Shown piece by piece: positions 53,293 through 62,049 of a DNA stretch of 64,000 nt (within the stretch, counting starts at the first letter, position 1; every line of letters starts with the position of its first letter). The stretch covers positions 847,448 to 911,447 of the forward strand of contig CP054182.1 in the NCBI GenBank assembly GCA_015709675.1. Reading direction: 5' to 3'. The notes beneath the pieces are model-generated. The model did not search any database, was not told the origin of the DNA, and saw only the letters and a program-made list of their open reading frames with translations. This DNA is from Ignavibacteriales bacterium (GTDB taxonomy: Bacteria; Bacteroidota; Ignavibacteria; Ignavibacteriales; Ignavibacteriaceae). The position numbers and the translations under genes were made by a program.

Positions 53293-54897
53293 ATGAGCCT
53301 AAATAAAGAAATTGCCAAACGAAAAACTTTTGCTATTATAAGTCATCCCGATGCGGGGAAGACGACTCTTACGGAGAAGCTGCTGCTTTATTCCGGAGCG
53401 ATTCAGATTGCCGGAGCGGTGAAGTCCAATAAGATTAAAAAGACAGCTGCGTCTGACTTTCTTGAGATTGAAAAGCAGAGGGGCATTTCAGTCGCGACTT
53501 CTGTTCTTTCATTTGAGTATGATGATAAAAAAATTAATCTGCTTGATACCCCCGGCCACAAAGATTTTGCCGAGGATACGTACCGCACACTGACCGCGGT
53601 TGACTCCGTCATCCTGGTGATTGACAGCGTGAAAGGTGTTGAGGAGCAGACGGAAAAACTGATGGGAGTCTGCCGTATGCGGAAGACTCCGGTGATTATC
53701 TTCATAAACAAAATGGACCGTGAGGGGCAGCCTCCGGTTGATCTGCTTGATGAGGTTGAGGCAAAGCTTGATATCCGCGTGCGACCGCTGACCTGGCCCG
53801 TGGGTTACGGACAGAGTTTTAAGGGAGTGTATAATATATATAAGCACTCTTTTGCCTTTTTTACCTCCAACAAGACAACCATTGAGGATGATATACAGAC
53901 CTTTAAGGATCTTGATGATCCCGCTCTTGCTGAAGTGCTTGGGAGCAGTGTGGGCAAACTCAAGGAAGATCTTGAACTGATTAACGGCGTGTATGAGGAG
54001 TTCACTCCTGAACTCTATCTGAGCGGTGAGGTCGCGCCGGTATTCTTCGGCAGCGCGCTCAATAACTTCGGCATCAAAGAATTGCTTGAAACCTTTTGTG
54101 AACTTGCCCCGGTGCCTGCTCCGCGTGAAGCAACGCACGGTCTGGTTAAACCCGATGAAGAGAAGTTCAGCGGATTTGTCTTTAAGATACACGCCAATCT
54201 TGACCCCAAGCACCGCGATCGCATTGCGTTTCTGAGAGTCTGCTCAGGAAAGTTTGAGCGGAATAAGTTTTATCATCACGTGCGGCTGAACCGTGATATG
54301 AAGTTCCCCAGCCCTGCTACATTTATGGCATCAACCAAGAATGTGATTGATGATGCATTCCCCGGTGATGTGATAGGATTGTATGATTCCGGAACGTTTA
54401 AGATTGGTGATACCTTAACGGAAGGGGAGAACTTCATGTTTAAGGGAATACCCCGCTTCTCACCGGAGATCTTCCGTGAAGTGCGCATTACTGATCCGTT
54501 TAAATCAAAGCAGCTTGAAAAAGGAATTCGCTATTTAACAGATGAAGGACTTGCGCAGCTTTTTACGCAGAACCTCGGCACCAAAAAAGTTGTGGGAGTT
54601 GTGGGTGAATTGCAGTTTGATGTAATGAAGTTCCGTCTGTTTCATGAGTTCGGCGCAAGCTGCGACTTTTATCCCTTAAGTTTTCATAAAGCGCTGTGGG
54701 TTAAATTTAATGATCCTTCCGAGATAGATGAACTGAAGCGCATCAGATATAACAATCTCTATTATGATAAAAATGATAATCTGGTATATCTGGCTGAATC
54801 GGAGTTCTCGCTGAGAATGGCTCAGCAGAATAACCCGAAGGCACAATTCCTCACCAGTGTTGAGCATAATGATCAGACAGTGGAACTTGAATTATGA
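53293..54897 (+). CDS. prfC: Peptide chain release factor 3
   Basis: A 534-residue translational GTPase that recycles RF1/RF2 from the ribosome. G1 [18 protein letters not shown] (about 14-31), the RF3-specific [16 protein letters not shown] (about 53-68) as switch I, G3 [18 protein letters not shown] (about 82-99) and G4 NKMDREG (about 138). The C-terminal domain III has [17 protein letters not shown]. The SDF(L)EIEKQRGI block separates it from EF-G. ATG 53293 has only repeat sequence upstream. It is convergent with the PorV-like gene across a bidirectional terminator at 55056. Confidence 0.95.
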   Translation: MSLNKEIAKRKTFAIISHPDAGKTTLTEKLLLYSGAIQIAGAVKSNKIKKTAASDFLEIEKQRGISVATSVLSFEYDDKKINLLDTPGHKDFAEDTYRTLTAVDSVILVIDSVKGVEEQTEKLMGVCRMRKTPVIIFINKMDREGQPPVDLLDEVEAKLDIRVRPLTWPVGYGQSFKGVYNIYKHSFAFFTSNKTTIEDDIQTFKDLDDPALAEVLGSSVGKLKEDLELINGVYEEFTPELYLSGEVAPVFFGSALNNFGIKELLETFCELAPVPAPREATHGLVKPDEEKFSGFVFKIHANLDPKHRDRIAFLRVCSGKFERNKFYHHVRLNRDMKFPSPATFMASTKNVIDDAFPGDVIGLYDSGTFKIGDTLTEGENFMFKGIPRFSPEIFREVRITDPFKSKQLEKGIRYLTDEGLAQLFTQNLGTKKVVGVVGELQFDVMKFRLFHEFGASCDFYPLSFHKALWVKFNDPSEIDELKRIRYNNLYYDKNDNLVYLAESEFSLRMAQQNNPKAQFLTSVEHNDQTVELEL

Positions 54898-55055
54898 ATT
54901 ATGAAGTATGAATTATGAAGTATGAATTATGAAGTATGAAATTTTGATACACCGTTCTTCGTGTTCTTAATGTCTTTGCTGTCCTTGGCCGCATCAGCAG
55001 TTTGTGCGCAAAGTCGCTAAGCCGCAAAGTGTTACACGCAAAGTTCTTTAAAATA
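54895..55055. repeat. TATGAATTATGAAG repeat and GCAAAGTCGC repeat
   Basis: Near-tandem TATGAATTATGAAG words at 54895-54942 start at the prfC stop codon. GCGCAAAGTCGCTAAGCCG lies at 55008, a member of the GCGCAAAGxCGC family. Confidence 0.7.
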
Positions 55056-55086
55056 AAAAAAGCCGCACAAGTGATGCGGCTTTTTT
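55056..55086. terminator. Bidirectional terminator between prfC and the PorV-like gene
   Basis: AAAAAAGCCGCA and TGCGGCTTTTTT form a 12-base-pair stem with a seven-base loop, with A and T runs on either side. Confidence 0.9.
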
Positions 55087-55111
55087 ATCAATCATTGTAA
55101 ATTGTAAATTG

Positions 55112-56149
55112 TTAATTGTTCACTGATCTCAGGAATCTTGCTTCTTCAAGGGTGAGAATCAGAGATATACGGTGTGTATCGGGCAGGCGGTCTTCCTCTG
55201 ACATGGTGAAGCGCGCGAATGAGTAATCTATATTTAGCTTTGGCAGGCGCACTCCGGCTCCCATGGTGAACTGCTTCACATCATTATATCCTCCGCGCAC
55301 GGCAAAAAGATTTTTATAGCTGAGTTCTCCTCCGAAATGAGGATCAATGCTCACGGGTCCCATATTAAACTGTGCTGCGTATTCTCTTCCTTCAAAGCGG
55401 ACATCAAAATCAAGCGCGGGGGAGAATGCAAGACCAAATACTTCAAGTTTATATGCAGCGCCCAGTTTAAGTGTGGGGCTGATCAGTTCATTCCGTCCGG
55501 TGCTCCATCCTACCAGGGTAGTGGTAACATCCTGCACATTTGCTCCGAGTGAAAGATTTTCAGCGGGGAAATACATCACGCCTGCGTCAAACCCGATTCC
55601 TGTCGCGCTGAACTCGGCTATCTTCCGGTAGATCAGCTTCATGTTTATACCGAAGTATAAATCTTTTGAGTGCCTCTTGGCTCCGGTGAGATATATTGCC
55701 CAGTCCTGATTGCTGAACTCCTTAACAAGAGATGGGTCAAGTTTTGCCGCAGGGGAGTTGATATCATAAATCACCTGTCCGGTGGAGCGGTCAATCAGGG
55801 CGTTGCGGGTATCAGGGATGCCATCCACTCCGAGCCGCATAACGCTCAGCCCGAATGAGTATTCAGAGCCGTAGGGGAGAGCAAAAGCCGCGTAGTTATA
55901 ATTAACCAGATTGCCGTAACGCTCATCGTGCATCAGGGAGATCTGGGGGTAGTTCAGATTGGCGAGACCGGCGGGGTTATAATATCCTGCGGTGACATCA
56001 TTGGCAATAGCCGTATAGGCGCCTCCCATGCCGAGCGGGCGTCCGCCCACCCCAATGGCAAGAAATTCTCCGGCGTATTTACTCAGAACAGTCTGGGGGA
56101 AAATTGCGCTGCTCCCCAGAATCAGCACCAAAACAAGCTTTTTCAGCAT
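55112..56149 (-). CDS. PorV/PorQ-family outer-membrane protein (T9SS-associated)
   Basis: A 345-residue outer-membrane beta-barrel of the PorV/PorQ (UPF0164) family: signal peptide KKLVLVLILGSSAIFPQ, then the family opening GEFLAIGVGGRPLGMGGAYT and DVTAGYYNPAGLA, repeated amphipathic strands and a C-terminal strand ISLILTLEEARFLRS. PorV shuttles cargo from the T9SS translocon to the attachment complex, which fits the T9SS cargo genes in this window. Other members of this family are fatty-acid-transporter-like, so the exact role is uncertain. ATG 56149 is preferred over the TTG at 56179, which has no ribosome binding site. Confidence 0.82.
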   Translation of the reverse strand: MLKKLVLVLILGSSAIFPQTVLSKYAGEFLAIGVGGRPLGMGGAYTAIANDVTAGYYNPAGLANLNYPQISLMHDERYGNLVNYNYAAFALPYGSEYSFGLSVMRLGVDGIPDTRNALIDRSTGQVIYDINSPAAKLDPSLVKEFSNQDWAIYLTGAKRHSKDLYFGINMKLIYRKIAEFSATGIGFDAGVMYFPAENLSLGANVQDVTTTLVGWSTGRNELISPTLKLGAAYKLEVFGLAFSPALDFDVRFEGREYAAQFNMGPVSIDPHFGGELSYKNLFAVRGGYNDVKQFTMGAGVRLPKLNIDYSFARFTMSEEDRLPDTHRISLILTLEEARFLRSVNN

Positions 56150-56179
56150 GAAATAAAATCTCGGTTTAATTGTATGCAA

Positions 56180-56562
56180 AGTTTCACAAATGGCGCTATA
56201 AAGTCAAGGGCAATTTTTGGGTTAATGGCTGAATTGCAGGTGACTGCTTAATGCAGCTCTGTGTCACGGAGGAAGTGGCCCCGATGTAAATGGTACAGAC
56301 GGTCTCTGCGAAGATATGCAGAGAGAAATTGGCCAAAGATTCAGAAACCCCACGCAAAGACGCAAAGGAGGATTTACGGAAAACCACCACAGTTTCGGGC
56401 AAAAACACTCTTAAAATCCCATTTCCGGTGACAAGTGACCAATTCATCATTCATACTTCGTACTTTCGGGATATGTGACCAATTCATCATTCATACTTCA
56501 AACCTCACAATTCATTGCCCATAATTCCTTAAATTTGATATTAGTTTTTCAGAAAGAGACCC
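56180..56562. other. Intergenic region with repeated ATTCATCATTCATACTTC word
   Basis: GTGACCAATTCATCATTCAT occurs twice (about 56436 and 56475). CGCAAAGACGCAAAGGAGG at 56354 belongs to the GCAAAG family. No gene supported; GAAAGAGACC at 56551 is the ribosome binding site of the next gene. Confidence 0.6.
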
Positions 56563-57354
56563 GTGAAACCTGTTTCCCTTTACATTGTCATGTTTTTTGT
56601 ATCACTCTTCTTTTTGACCGGCTGCGGGCAGAAGGAGGAGTCCCGGACTCCGGCGGAGCTGAATGATGAGGTTCTGCTGAATGGCACGTACACCTTTTCT
56701 GACGGCAGCCAGGCGGCTATGACCGATGGGAAAAATGAGTCCGGCCAGGGAGTCTATTTTGAGGTGCGCTCAGCAGGTCTCTATGATGTTACCGGTGATG
56801 CTAAACCGGACGGAATTGTGCTTGTGAGAAAAAAGAGCGGGGCAGATTTCCTGTATGAACTGATTGTGGCCGAGGATGATTCAGGCAGCATCCGCCAGAT
56901 AGCCGCGGCCCGGGTCACGCAGAATCTGGAGGTTACCGGTATCACGTATGACTCAGTGTTTATTCATGCTGAAGTGCAGAACTCCGCCGGAGCCAAAGAG
57001 CTGTATATATACGCTCTGGAGGGGGGTGCGCTCGTCCGCACCAATACCCCTGAAAAGATGAACTTCCGCTGTATCGGCACGGAGCCATTCTGGTCTATCG
57101 TCATTAAAAACGGCTCCATCCTCTTTCTCACACCGGATAATGCAGACGGCGAGGAGTGGAAATTCACACCGCCGGCGGTCTCTCCGGGCAAGTGGGTATA
57201 TACCACAACTGACGCAAAAAACCGTGCAGTGACCATTACGATCACCGAAGGGAAGTGCTCTGACGGCATGTCCGAAATGGAATTTGCCTACCGTGCCGCG
57301 GTTAAACTTGGTACCATCAATCTGAATGGCTGTGCAAGAGACCTCAGCGAGTAG
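56563..57354 (+). CDS. Lipoprotein with COG3650-type C-terminal domain
   Basis: A 263-residue lipoprotein with lipobox LTGC. The central part (about 30-150) is a beta-rich domain of unknown type. The C-terminal 100 residues carry MNFRCIGTEPFWSIVI, then KWVYTTTDAKNRAVTITI, CSDGMSE and LNGCARD, the pattern of the COG3650 family of uncharacterised envelope proteins that contain a GTEPFW motif. Cys pairs could form a disulphide. The start is GTG 56563 with GAAAGAG upstream. The next gene begins inside its last 29 bases, so the two are translationally coupled. Confidence 0.75.
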   Translation: MKPVSLYIVMFFVSLFFLTGCGQKEESRTPAELNDEVLLNGTYTFSDGSQAAMTDGKNESGQGVYFEVRSAGLYDVTGDAKPDGIVLVRKKSGADFLYELIVAEDDSGSIRQIAAARVTQNLEVTGITYDSVFIHAEVQNSAGAKELYIYALEGGALVRTNTPEKMNFRCIGTEPFWSIVIKNGSILFLTPDNADGEEWKFTPPAVSPGKWVYTTTDAKNRAVTITITEGKCSDGMSEMEFAYRAAVKLGTINLNGCARDLSE

Positions 57355-58786
57355 CACTGCCCCGGCGGCAACAGAGCTTTTTAACGGAAGCACTCCGGTA
57401 CGGAATGTTTCCCTGCTGATTGTGGATGACGAGCTGTCATTCCTCAGGTCCCTTAGGCGGCTGCTGTGGGAGCAGGGTTACGAGGATGTGACCATTGAGC
57501 AGAATCCGGACGCGGTGATTCCACTGCTTGCTGAAAAACCGTTCGATTTGATTATATTGGACGTTAATATGCCGGGATTAGACGGACTGAGTCTGCTTGA
57601 GAGAATTGTGCAGCAGAGTCCTGAAATTCCGGTTATCATGCTCACGGCTATTGAGAATGTTAAGACCGCGTTTAACGCAATAAAGACCGGCGCTTATGAT
57701 TACATCATTAAGCCGCCCGATCTTGACCGCCTCTTTATTACCATGCAGCGCGCGCTTGAAAAATCGCTGCTGCAAAAGGAGCGGGACTGGCTCAGGAGTG
57801 AGACCTATAAATCCGGGAAGGAAAAAGAAAGCATTGATGCTGATTTTTCCGACATCATTACCGGCGCTCCGCAGATGAAGCGGGTTTTTCAGCTTATTAA
57901 AATTTTCGCGCCGACTAATGAAACGATTCTAATTACGGGGGAGACAGGTACCGGCAAGGATTTAATAGCGCGGAAGATTCATGATCTTTCACCCCGGTCT
58001 AAACAGCCGTTTGTTCCGGTGAATCTGGCTTCAATATCGCCATCGCTGTTTGAGTCAGAACTCTTCGGGCATGAAAAGGGCTCATTCACCGGTGCGCACG
58101 GTGATAAAACAGGTTTTTTTGAATCAGCCAATAACGGCACGCTCTTTCTTGATGAAATAGGAGAACTGCCAAAGGATCTGCAGGGCAAACTGCTTAGGGT
58201 GATTCAGTATAATGAAATTTACCGGATCGGAAGCACCCGCCCGGTCAAACTGAATACGCGAATCATAGCGGCCACCAATAAGGAGCTGCTGAGCGAAGTG
58301 CAGAAGAATGAGTTCCGGGCAGATCTCTATTACCGGCTGAACCGCGGATATATCCATCTGCCGCCGCTGCGCGAGCGGGGGAATGATCCGGTTCTGCTGG
58401 CAAGACATTTTCTTTCAGTGGGAGAGCGTATATATAACAAGATCCTGCGGGGCTTTACCCCCGAGGCACAGGCAAAGCTGCAGAACTATTCCTTCCCCGG
58501 AAATATCCGGGAGCTTGAAAACGTAGTTCTGAACGCAGCCGCTCAGGCGCCTTCGGGAGGGATGGTATCGGAACTGATGATACCCGCGGCAGGGCATCAG
58601 GAGCCGTCGCAGCAGCGCGGCGAGCAGTTAAGCAGATTTTTACCACTGGAGGAAGCAATGGATGAGTATATCCGGCAGGTATTGCAGGCTTTCGGGGGAA
58701 ATCAGCAAAAGGCAGCGTTCGTCCTTGGCATCAGTGAAAGAACGCTGCAAAGAAAAATTAAAAAATCAAAGGAGCTAAACGGCTAA
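57326..58786 (+). CDS. Sigma-54-dependent response regulator (NtrC family)
   Basis: A 486-residue regulator. Receiver domain with the phospho-acceptor Asp79 in LIILDVNMPG, Thr in MLTA and Lys in YIIKPP (about 129). AAA+ domain with Walker A GETGTGKD, ESELFGHEKG, the sigma-54 contact loop GSFTGA (about 252-257, instead of the usual GAFTGA), Walker B GTLFLDEIGELP and LYYRLNRG. A C-terminal Fis-type helix-turn-helix reads NQQKAAFVLGISERTLQRKI. It activates sigma-54 promoters when phosphorylated. It overlaps the preceding lipoprotein gene by 29 bases. No kinase is adjacent. The Ala-to-Ser change in the loop is conservative. Confidence 0.93.
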   Translation: MAVQETSASSTAPAATELFNGSTPVRNVSLLIVDDELSFLRSLRRLLWEQGYEDVTIEQNPDAVIPLLAEKPFDLIILDVNMPGLDGLSLLERIVQQSPEIPVIMLTAIENVKTAFNAIKTGAYDYIIKPPDLDRLFITMQRALEKSLLQKERDWLRSETYKSGKEKESIDADFSDIITGAPQMKRVFQLIKIFAPTNETILITGETGTGKDLIARKIHDLSPRSKQPFVPVNLASISPSLFESELFGHEKGSFTGAHGDKTGFFESANNGTLFLDEIGELPKDLQGKLLRVIQYNEIYRIGSTRPVKLNTRIIAATNKELLSEVQKNEFRADLYYRLNRGYIHLPPLRERGNDPVLLARHFLSVGERIYNKILRGFTPEAQAKLQNYSFPGNIRELENVVLNAAAQAPSGGMVSELMIPAAGHQEPSQQRGEQLSRFLPLEEAMDEYIRQVLQAFGGNQQKAAFVLGISERTLQRKIKKSKELNG

Positions 58787-58954
58787 ATAAAAGACGGCAT
58801 TCTGCGGTTAGTAATAAGCAGCAGAGGCGGTTTAACAAAATTGTCAGAGGGCATGGTCGGGTTGTGTCAGTAGACGGATTGCATTGTAATTTTGCAGCTT
58901 TTCCGTCTGTAATTTATTAGTTTATTATTCAGTAACTAATGTGAGATTATTCTG

Positions 58955-59110
58955 ATGCTGCAATCAATTGCTGCCCTGATCGTTGCGCTTTATGCTGTTA
59001 AAAAAAGCGCCGTTAAAAACACGTTCCGTTATAACCTGATCATCAGACGGCTGGAGCATTTTAAAAAACGCGAAACCCTCCGCCTGCAGAAAAACGGTTA
59101 TCAAGTATGA
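58955..59110 (+). CDS. Possible 51-residue basic small protein
   Basis: A short ORF with GTGAGA nine bases before the ATG. Residues 3-15 are hydrophobic (QSIAALIVALYAV) and the rest is strongly basic (KKSAVKNTFRYNLIIRRLEHFKKRE). It could be a small membrane-associated protein. The hydrophobic stretch is short for a membrane helix and the ORF ends in TATGAATTATGA repeat sequence, so coding status is uncertain. Confidence 0.35.
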   Translation: MLQSIAALIVALYAVKKSAVKNTFRYNLIIRRLEHFKKRETLRLQKNGYQV

Positions 59111-59425
59111 ATTATGAAGTATGAATGGTGAATTGTGAATTGTGAATGGTGAATTGTGAATTATTCCGGGTATATATTTAACCTCTTCCTCTGAGGTAAA
59201 CTCTTTATTGTTCACTTTAAAACGTTGTAGTTCATAAATCGTCCGGGTTCATAAACCATCTTAGTTTATACATCATTTTATTGATAACCACCGAATTTCA
59301 TAAATCCCATTAGTTCGTTAATCATATTGATAAAGCATATTCATGAGTAATTCATATTTTATATTTCGTACTTCACACTTCATACCTGCAATTCATAATT
59401 CATACCTCATAATTCATAATTAATC
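59111..59425. repeat. Intergenic region dominated by GTGAATT and ATTCATA repeats
   Basis: Near-tandem GTGAATTGTGAATGG words at 59117-59160 and TTCATAATTCATACC words at 59370-59424 that run into the next start codon. Nothing else recognised between. Confidence 0.7.
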
Positions 59426-60022
59426 ATGATTGAGTTCTGGAATTCCCGCTATTCTTCGGAAGAGTATGTTTACGGCACCGGGCCGAATGAGTTTTTTAAG
59501 GAACGGTTAGACCTTCTTCAGCCGGGGCGGATTCTGCTACCGGGGGAAGGGGAGGGGAGAAATGCTTTTTATGCACTGCAGAAAGGATGGCAGCCGGAAG
59601 CGTTTGACTGGAGCACTGCCGCAAAAGAAAAAGCCCAGAAACTTGCCTCAGGCAGCGGTTATGAGTTTGCCTACAACATCAGTACCTTTGAGGAGTTTGA
59701 ACCGCGGCCGGAGACGTTTGATGCCGCGGCACTTATATATATTCATCTGCCTGAAGAGCAGCGCCGTCTGCTGCATCAAAAGGTGGTGGAGTCACTCAGG
59801 CCGGGCGGTGTGGTGATTCTTGAAGCGTTTGACAAGGAGCAGCTTGGCAAATCATCCGGCGGACCGCAGGATACCGATCTTCTCTACTCTCTGGCTGAGC
59901 TGGTTGAAGATTTTATTGATCTTGATTTTGAAGTGCTTACCCGCGCCGCTGTTCATCTGCGTGAGGGAAAATTCCATGAAGGGGAAGCATCCGTTGTCCG
60001 TTTTTGCGGAGTAAAGCGCTGA
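59426..60022 (+). CDS. Class I SAM-dependent methyltransferase (TehB-like)
   Basis: A 198-residue methyltransferase. It begins MIEFWNSRYSSEEYVYG, typical of TehB/thiopurine-methyltransferase-like proteins, then motif I ILLPGEGEGRNAFYA, an acidic motif II region AFDWSTAAKEKA, motif IV FDAAALIYIHLP and motif VI LRPGGVVILEAF. The substrate is unknown (tellurite, a small thiol or a metabolite are family options). ATTCATAATTAATC repeats precede the ATG with no ribosome binding site. The glycosyltransferase gene starts inside its last codons. Confidence 0.85.
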   Translation: MIEFWNSRYSSEEYVYGTGPNEFFKERLDLLQPGRILLPGEGEGRNAFYALQKGWQPEAFDWSTAAKEKAQKLASGSGYEFAYNISTFEEFEPRPETFDAAALIYIHLPEEQRRLLHQKVVESLRPGGVVILEAFDKEQLGKSSGGPQDTDLLYSLAELVEDFIDLDFEVLTRAAVHLREGKFHEGEASVVRFCGVKR

Positions 60023-61290
60023 AAAAAGTTCTTTTTATTTCCTATTACTGGCCTCCTTCAGGTAAAGCTTCGCTGCATCTTCCGCTGCGGCTGGTAAAGC
60101 ATCTTCCCGCATCCGGATGGCAGCCGGTTGTGCTTACGGTAAAGGAGGACGGCTTCTCAGAGCGGGATGAATCCATGCTGAAGGAGGTTGATCCTTCGCT
60201 TCCGGTTTACCGCACGGATGTGCTTGAGCCGTTTGATATATACCGTGCATTTACGGGGAAGAAAAAAGGGGAGCGGCTTGTTGCATCTGAAACCATTTCT
60301 AAGGAGAACCGCTCGCCCGCCCATCGTATATCCGTCTGGATACGGATGAACCTGTTTGTGCCTGACGCGCGTGCCGGGTGGTATCCTTATGCAAAAAAGG
60401 AGATTAAAAAAATCCTCCGCGAGCATGATATACACGCCATGGTATGTGTTGCTCCTCCGCACTCTTCCCATCTAGCCCCCTGGCGAATTTCACTTAAGCA
60501 TGGAATTCCGTTCATTCCGCTGTTTATTGATCCCTGGGTGGATATTGTCTATTACCGTGGCATGAAGCGGAGCAGGCTTACGCTGGCGGCTGACAATTAT
60601 CTGGAGAAACGCGTGCTGCAGGATTCAGCCGCGGCAGTTTTTGTGACCTCATCCATGAAGGATGATTATATACACAAATATCCCTCCATTGCCCAGAAGA
60701 GCAGCGTAATCCACTGGGGTTATAATGAAGAAAACTTTTCGGATCTGCAGCCCCCGTCTGAAAAAAAGGAGGGTCCGGTAACGGTTCTTCACGCGGGAAA
60801 CATATTTGATTATCAGAATATTCCGCCGTTCTGGGAATATATAAAGAATAAACTCGCGGCAGGGATGGATATACGTCTGCGTTTTACCGGCAGTGTTTCC
60901 CCCGGCATCCGCGCCGCCATCAGCAGCTGCGGTCTTGACGGCATAACCGAATATACCGGATTTCTTCCTTACAGCGAGGTGATCGGCGAGATGATGCGGG
61001 CCGACTATCTGCTGGTCTGCGCCACTGAAAAGCGGCATCTTCCCGGCAAACTGTTTGAATATATACGCACCGGCAGGCCGGTCATTGCATTCGGTGATGA
61101 TAACCAAGAGATCAGCGACATCCTCCTTAAAACCGGTAGCGGACGTCTCTTCGGGTATCAGGCGAGGGGGTGGGAATATTTTACCGCGGTTTCGGGGCTT
61201 AAGAAAGATTTTTCAAAAGTAATGCAATATGACCGTAAACATGCCGCGGGGCAGCTTGCTGAAATTCTTGACCGGGTTCAGGTGAAATAG
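60004..61290 (+). CDS. Glycosyltransferase family 4-like protein
   Basis: A 428-residue GT-B-fold protein. The N-terminal Rossmann half has KKVLFISYYWPPSGKASLHL; the acceptor side has APPHSSHLAPW and FIDPWVD. The C-terminal donor half has VTVLHAGNIFDYQ, ITEYTGFLPYSEV, and ATEKRHLPGKLFEYIRTGRP with the glutamate that contacts the nucleotide-sugar. It probably adds a sugar to an envelope polysaccharide or lipid. The formal start is TTG 60004. However, GGAG at 60008 is well placed for CTG 60019, which overlaps the TGA of the methyltransferase (CTGA), so CTG may be the real start. Confidence 0.85.
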   Translation: MRSKALKKVLFISYYWPPSGKASLHLPLRLVKHLPASGWQPVVLTVKEDGFSERDESMLKEVDPSLPVYRTDVLEPFDIYRAFTGKKKGERLVASETISKENRSPAHRISVWIRMNLFVPDARAGWYPYAKKEIKKILREHDIHAMVCVAPPHSSHLAPWRISLKHGIPFIPLFIDPWVDIVYYRGMKRSRLTLAADNYLEKRVLQDSAAAVFVTSSMKDDYIHKYPSIAQKSSVIHWGYNEENFSDLQPPSEKKEGPVTVLHAGNIFDYQNIPPFWEYIKNKLAAGMDIRLRFTGSVSPGIRAAISSCGLDGITEYTGFLPYSEVIGEMMRADYLLVCATEKRHLPGKLFEYIRTGRPVIAFGDDNQEISDILLKTGSGRLFGYQARGWEYFTAVSGLKKDFSKVMQYDRKHAAGQLAEILDRVQVK

Positions 61291-61583
61291 CGCCGGTATA
61301 TCCGGCTCCGTTACAGTTCAGCCTGTATATATTACTGTCTGAAAACAAACAAACATTCTCTTCCGGATTTCCACAGAGAAGGGGGAAACCTCCTGCCGGC
61401 ACCCGTGCCGGAATCTCCCGTTTAGAGCAGTTGATACCGCGGCAGGCATCCCGTTTTAAGCCGGACCACACGCTGCTGAGCGTTCACCGTCCCTCCCCTT
61501 GCCCTTACTGAATGCCCCGGAACCACCATAAAATAAGGGTGAAACGCTTCCAAAATAATTTTTCCGTATGACATAAATCTTTT
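61291..61583. other. Intergenic region upstream of HU
   Basis: No gene supported. CCGGCAC and GTGCCGG at 61396-61411 form a compact hairpin without a T-run. Confidence 0.5.
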
Positions 61584-61611
61584 TTGTTTTGTAAAATAAT
61601 TAGTATGTTTC
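61584..61611 (+). promoter_or_regulatory. Possible HU promoter
   Basis: TTG (61584-61586), 17 nt, then TATGTTTC (61604-61611), one mismatch from the Bacteroidota consensus TTG-N17-23-TAnnTTTG. It lies 35 bases before ATG 61647. Confidence 0.4.
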
Positions 61612-61646
61612 GGCACACTTATAAACATAATCGGAGAGAAATCCCT

Positions 61647-61934
61647 ATGGCAAAAGCAAAACCAATGACAAAGTCAGAAATACTGGCAAGCCTGTCCGCT
61701 AAAACCGGACTGACCAAAAAAGATTGCGCTGGTTTCCTGGATACCCTCGTTCAGATGGCATACAAAGAAGCAAAGAAAAGCTTTGTATTCCCTGGCCTCG
61801 GTAAACTGGTTGTTGTTCAGAGAAAGAAAAGAAAAGGAAGAAATCCTGCAACCGGTGAAACCATCACCATTCCGGCTAAAAAAGTTCTGAAGTTCAGAAT
61901 AGCCAAAGCCGCAAAAGACGCTATCTTAGGATAA
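61647..61934 (+). CDS. HU/IHF-family DNA-binding protein
   Basis: A 95-residue histone-like protein that bends and compacts DNA as a dimer. It has the helical N-terminus (MTKSEILASLSAKTGLTKKD), FPGLGKLVVVQRKKRKGRNP for the beta-arm with the conserved GRNP, and VLKFRIAKAAKDAI at the end. ATG 61647 with GGAGAG at 61632 is chosen; the ORF extends upstream to 61584, but those 21 residues are not HU-like. It is flanked by its own promoter-like sequence and a terminator. Confidence 0.92.
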   Translation: MAKAKPMTKSEILASLSAKTGLTKKDCAGFLDTLVQMAYKEAKKSFVFPGLGKLVVVQRKKRKGRNPATGETITIPAKKVLKFRIAKAAKDAILG

Positions 61935-61944
61935 TTCTTTTTGT

Positions 61945-61983
61945 AAAAAGCTCATAACCTCCTGTTGTGGGCTTTTTCTTTTT
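61945..61983 (+). terminator. Terminator after the HU gene
   Basis: AAAAAGCTCA and TGGGCTTTTT form a ten-base-pair stem (one G-T pair), followed by CTTTTTT. Confidence 0.85.
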
Positions 61984-62049
61984 TAAACTCAGGTATTAAA
62001 AAGGGTTAGTTACAACCCGCGTACCTTATAACTACAAAGGAACAGCCAC

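Noticed and set aside
58872..58907. AGACGGA/TCCGTCT inverted repeat as a terminator of the sigma-54 regulator gene
   Set aside because: The stem is only seven bases with a long interior and no T-run follows.
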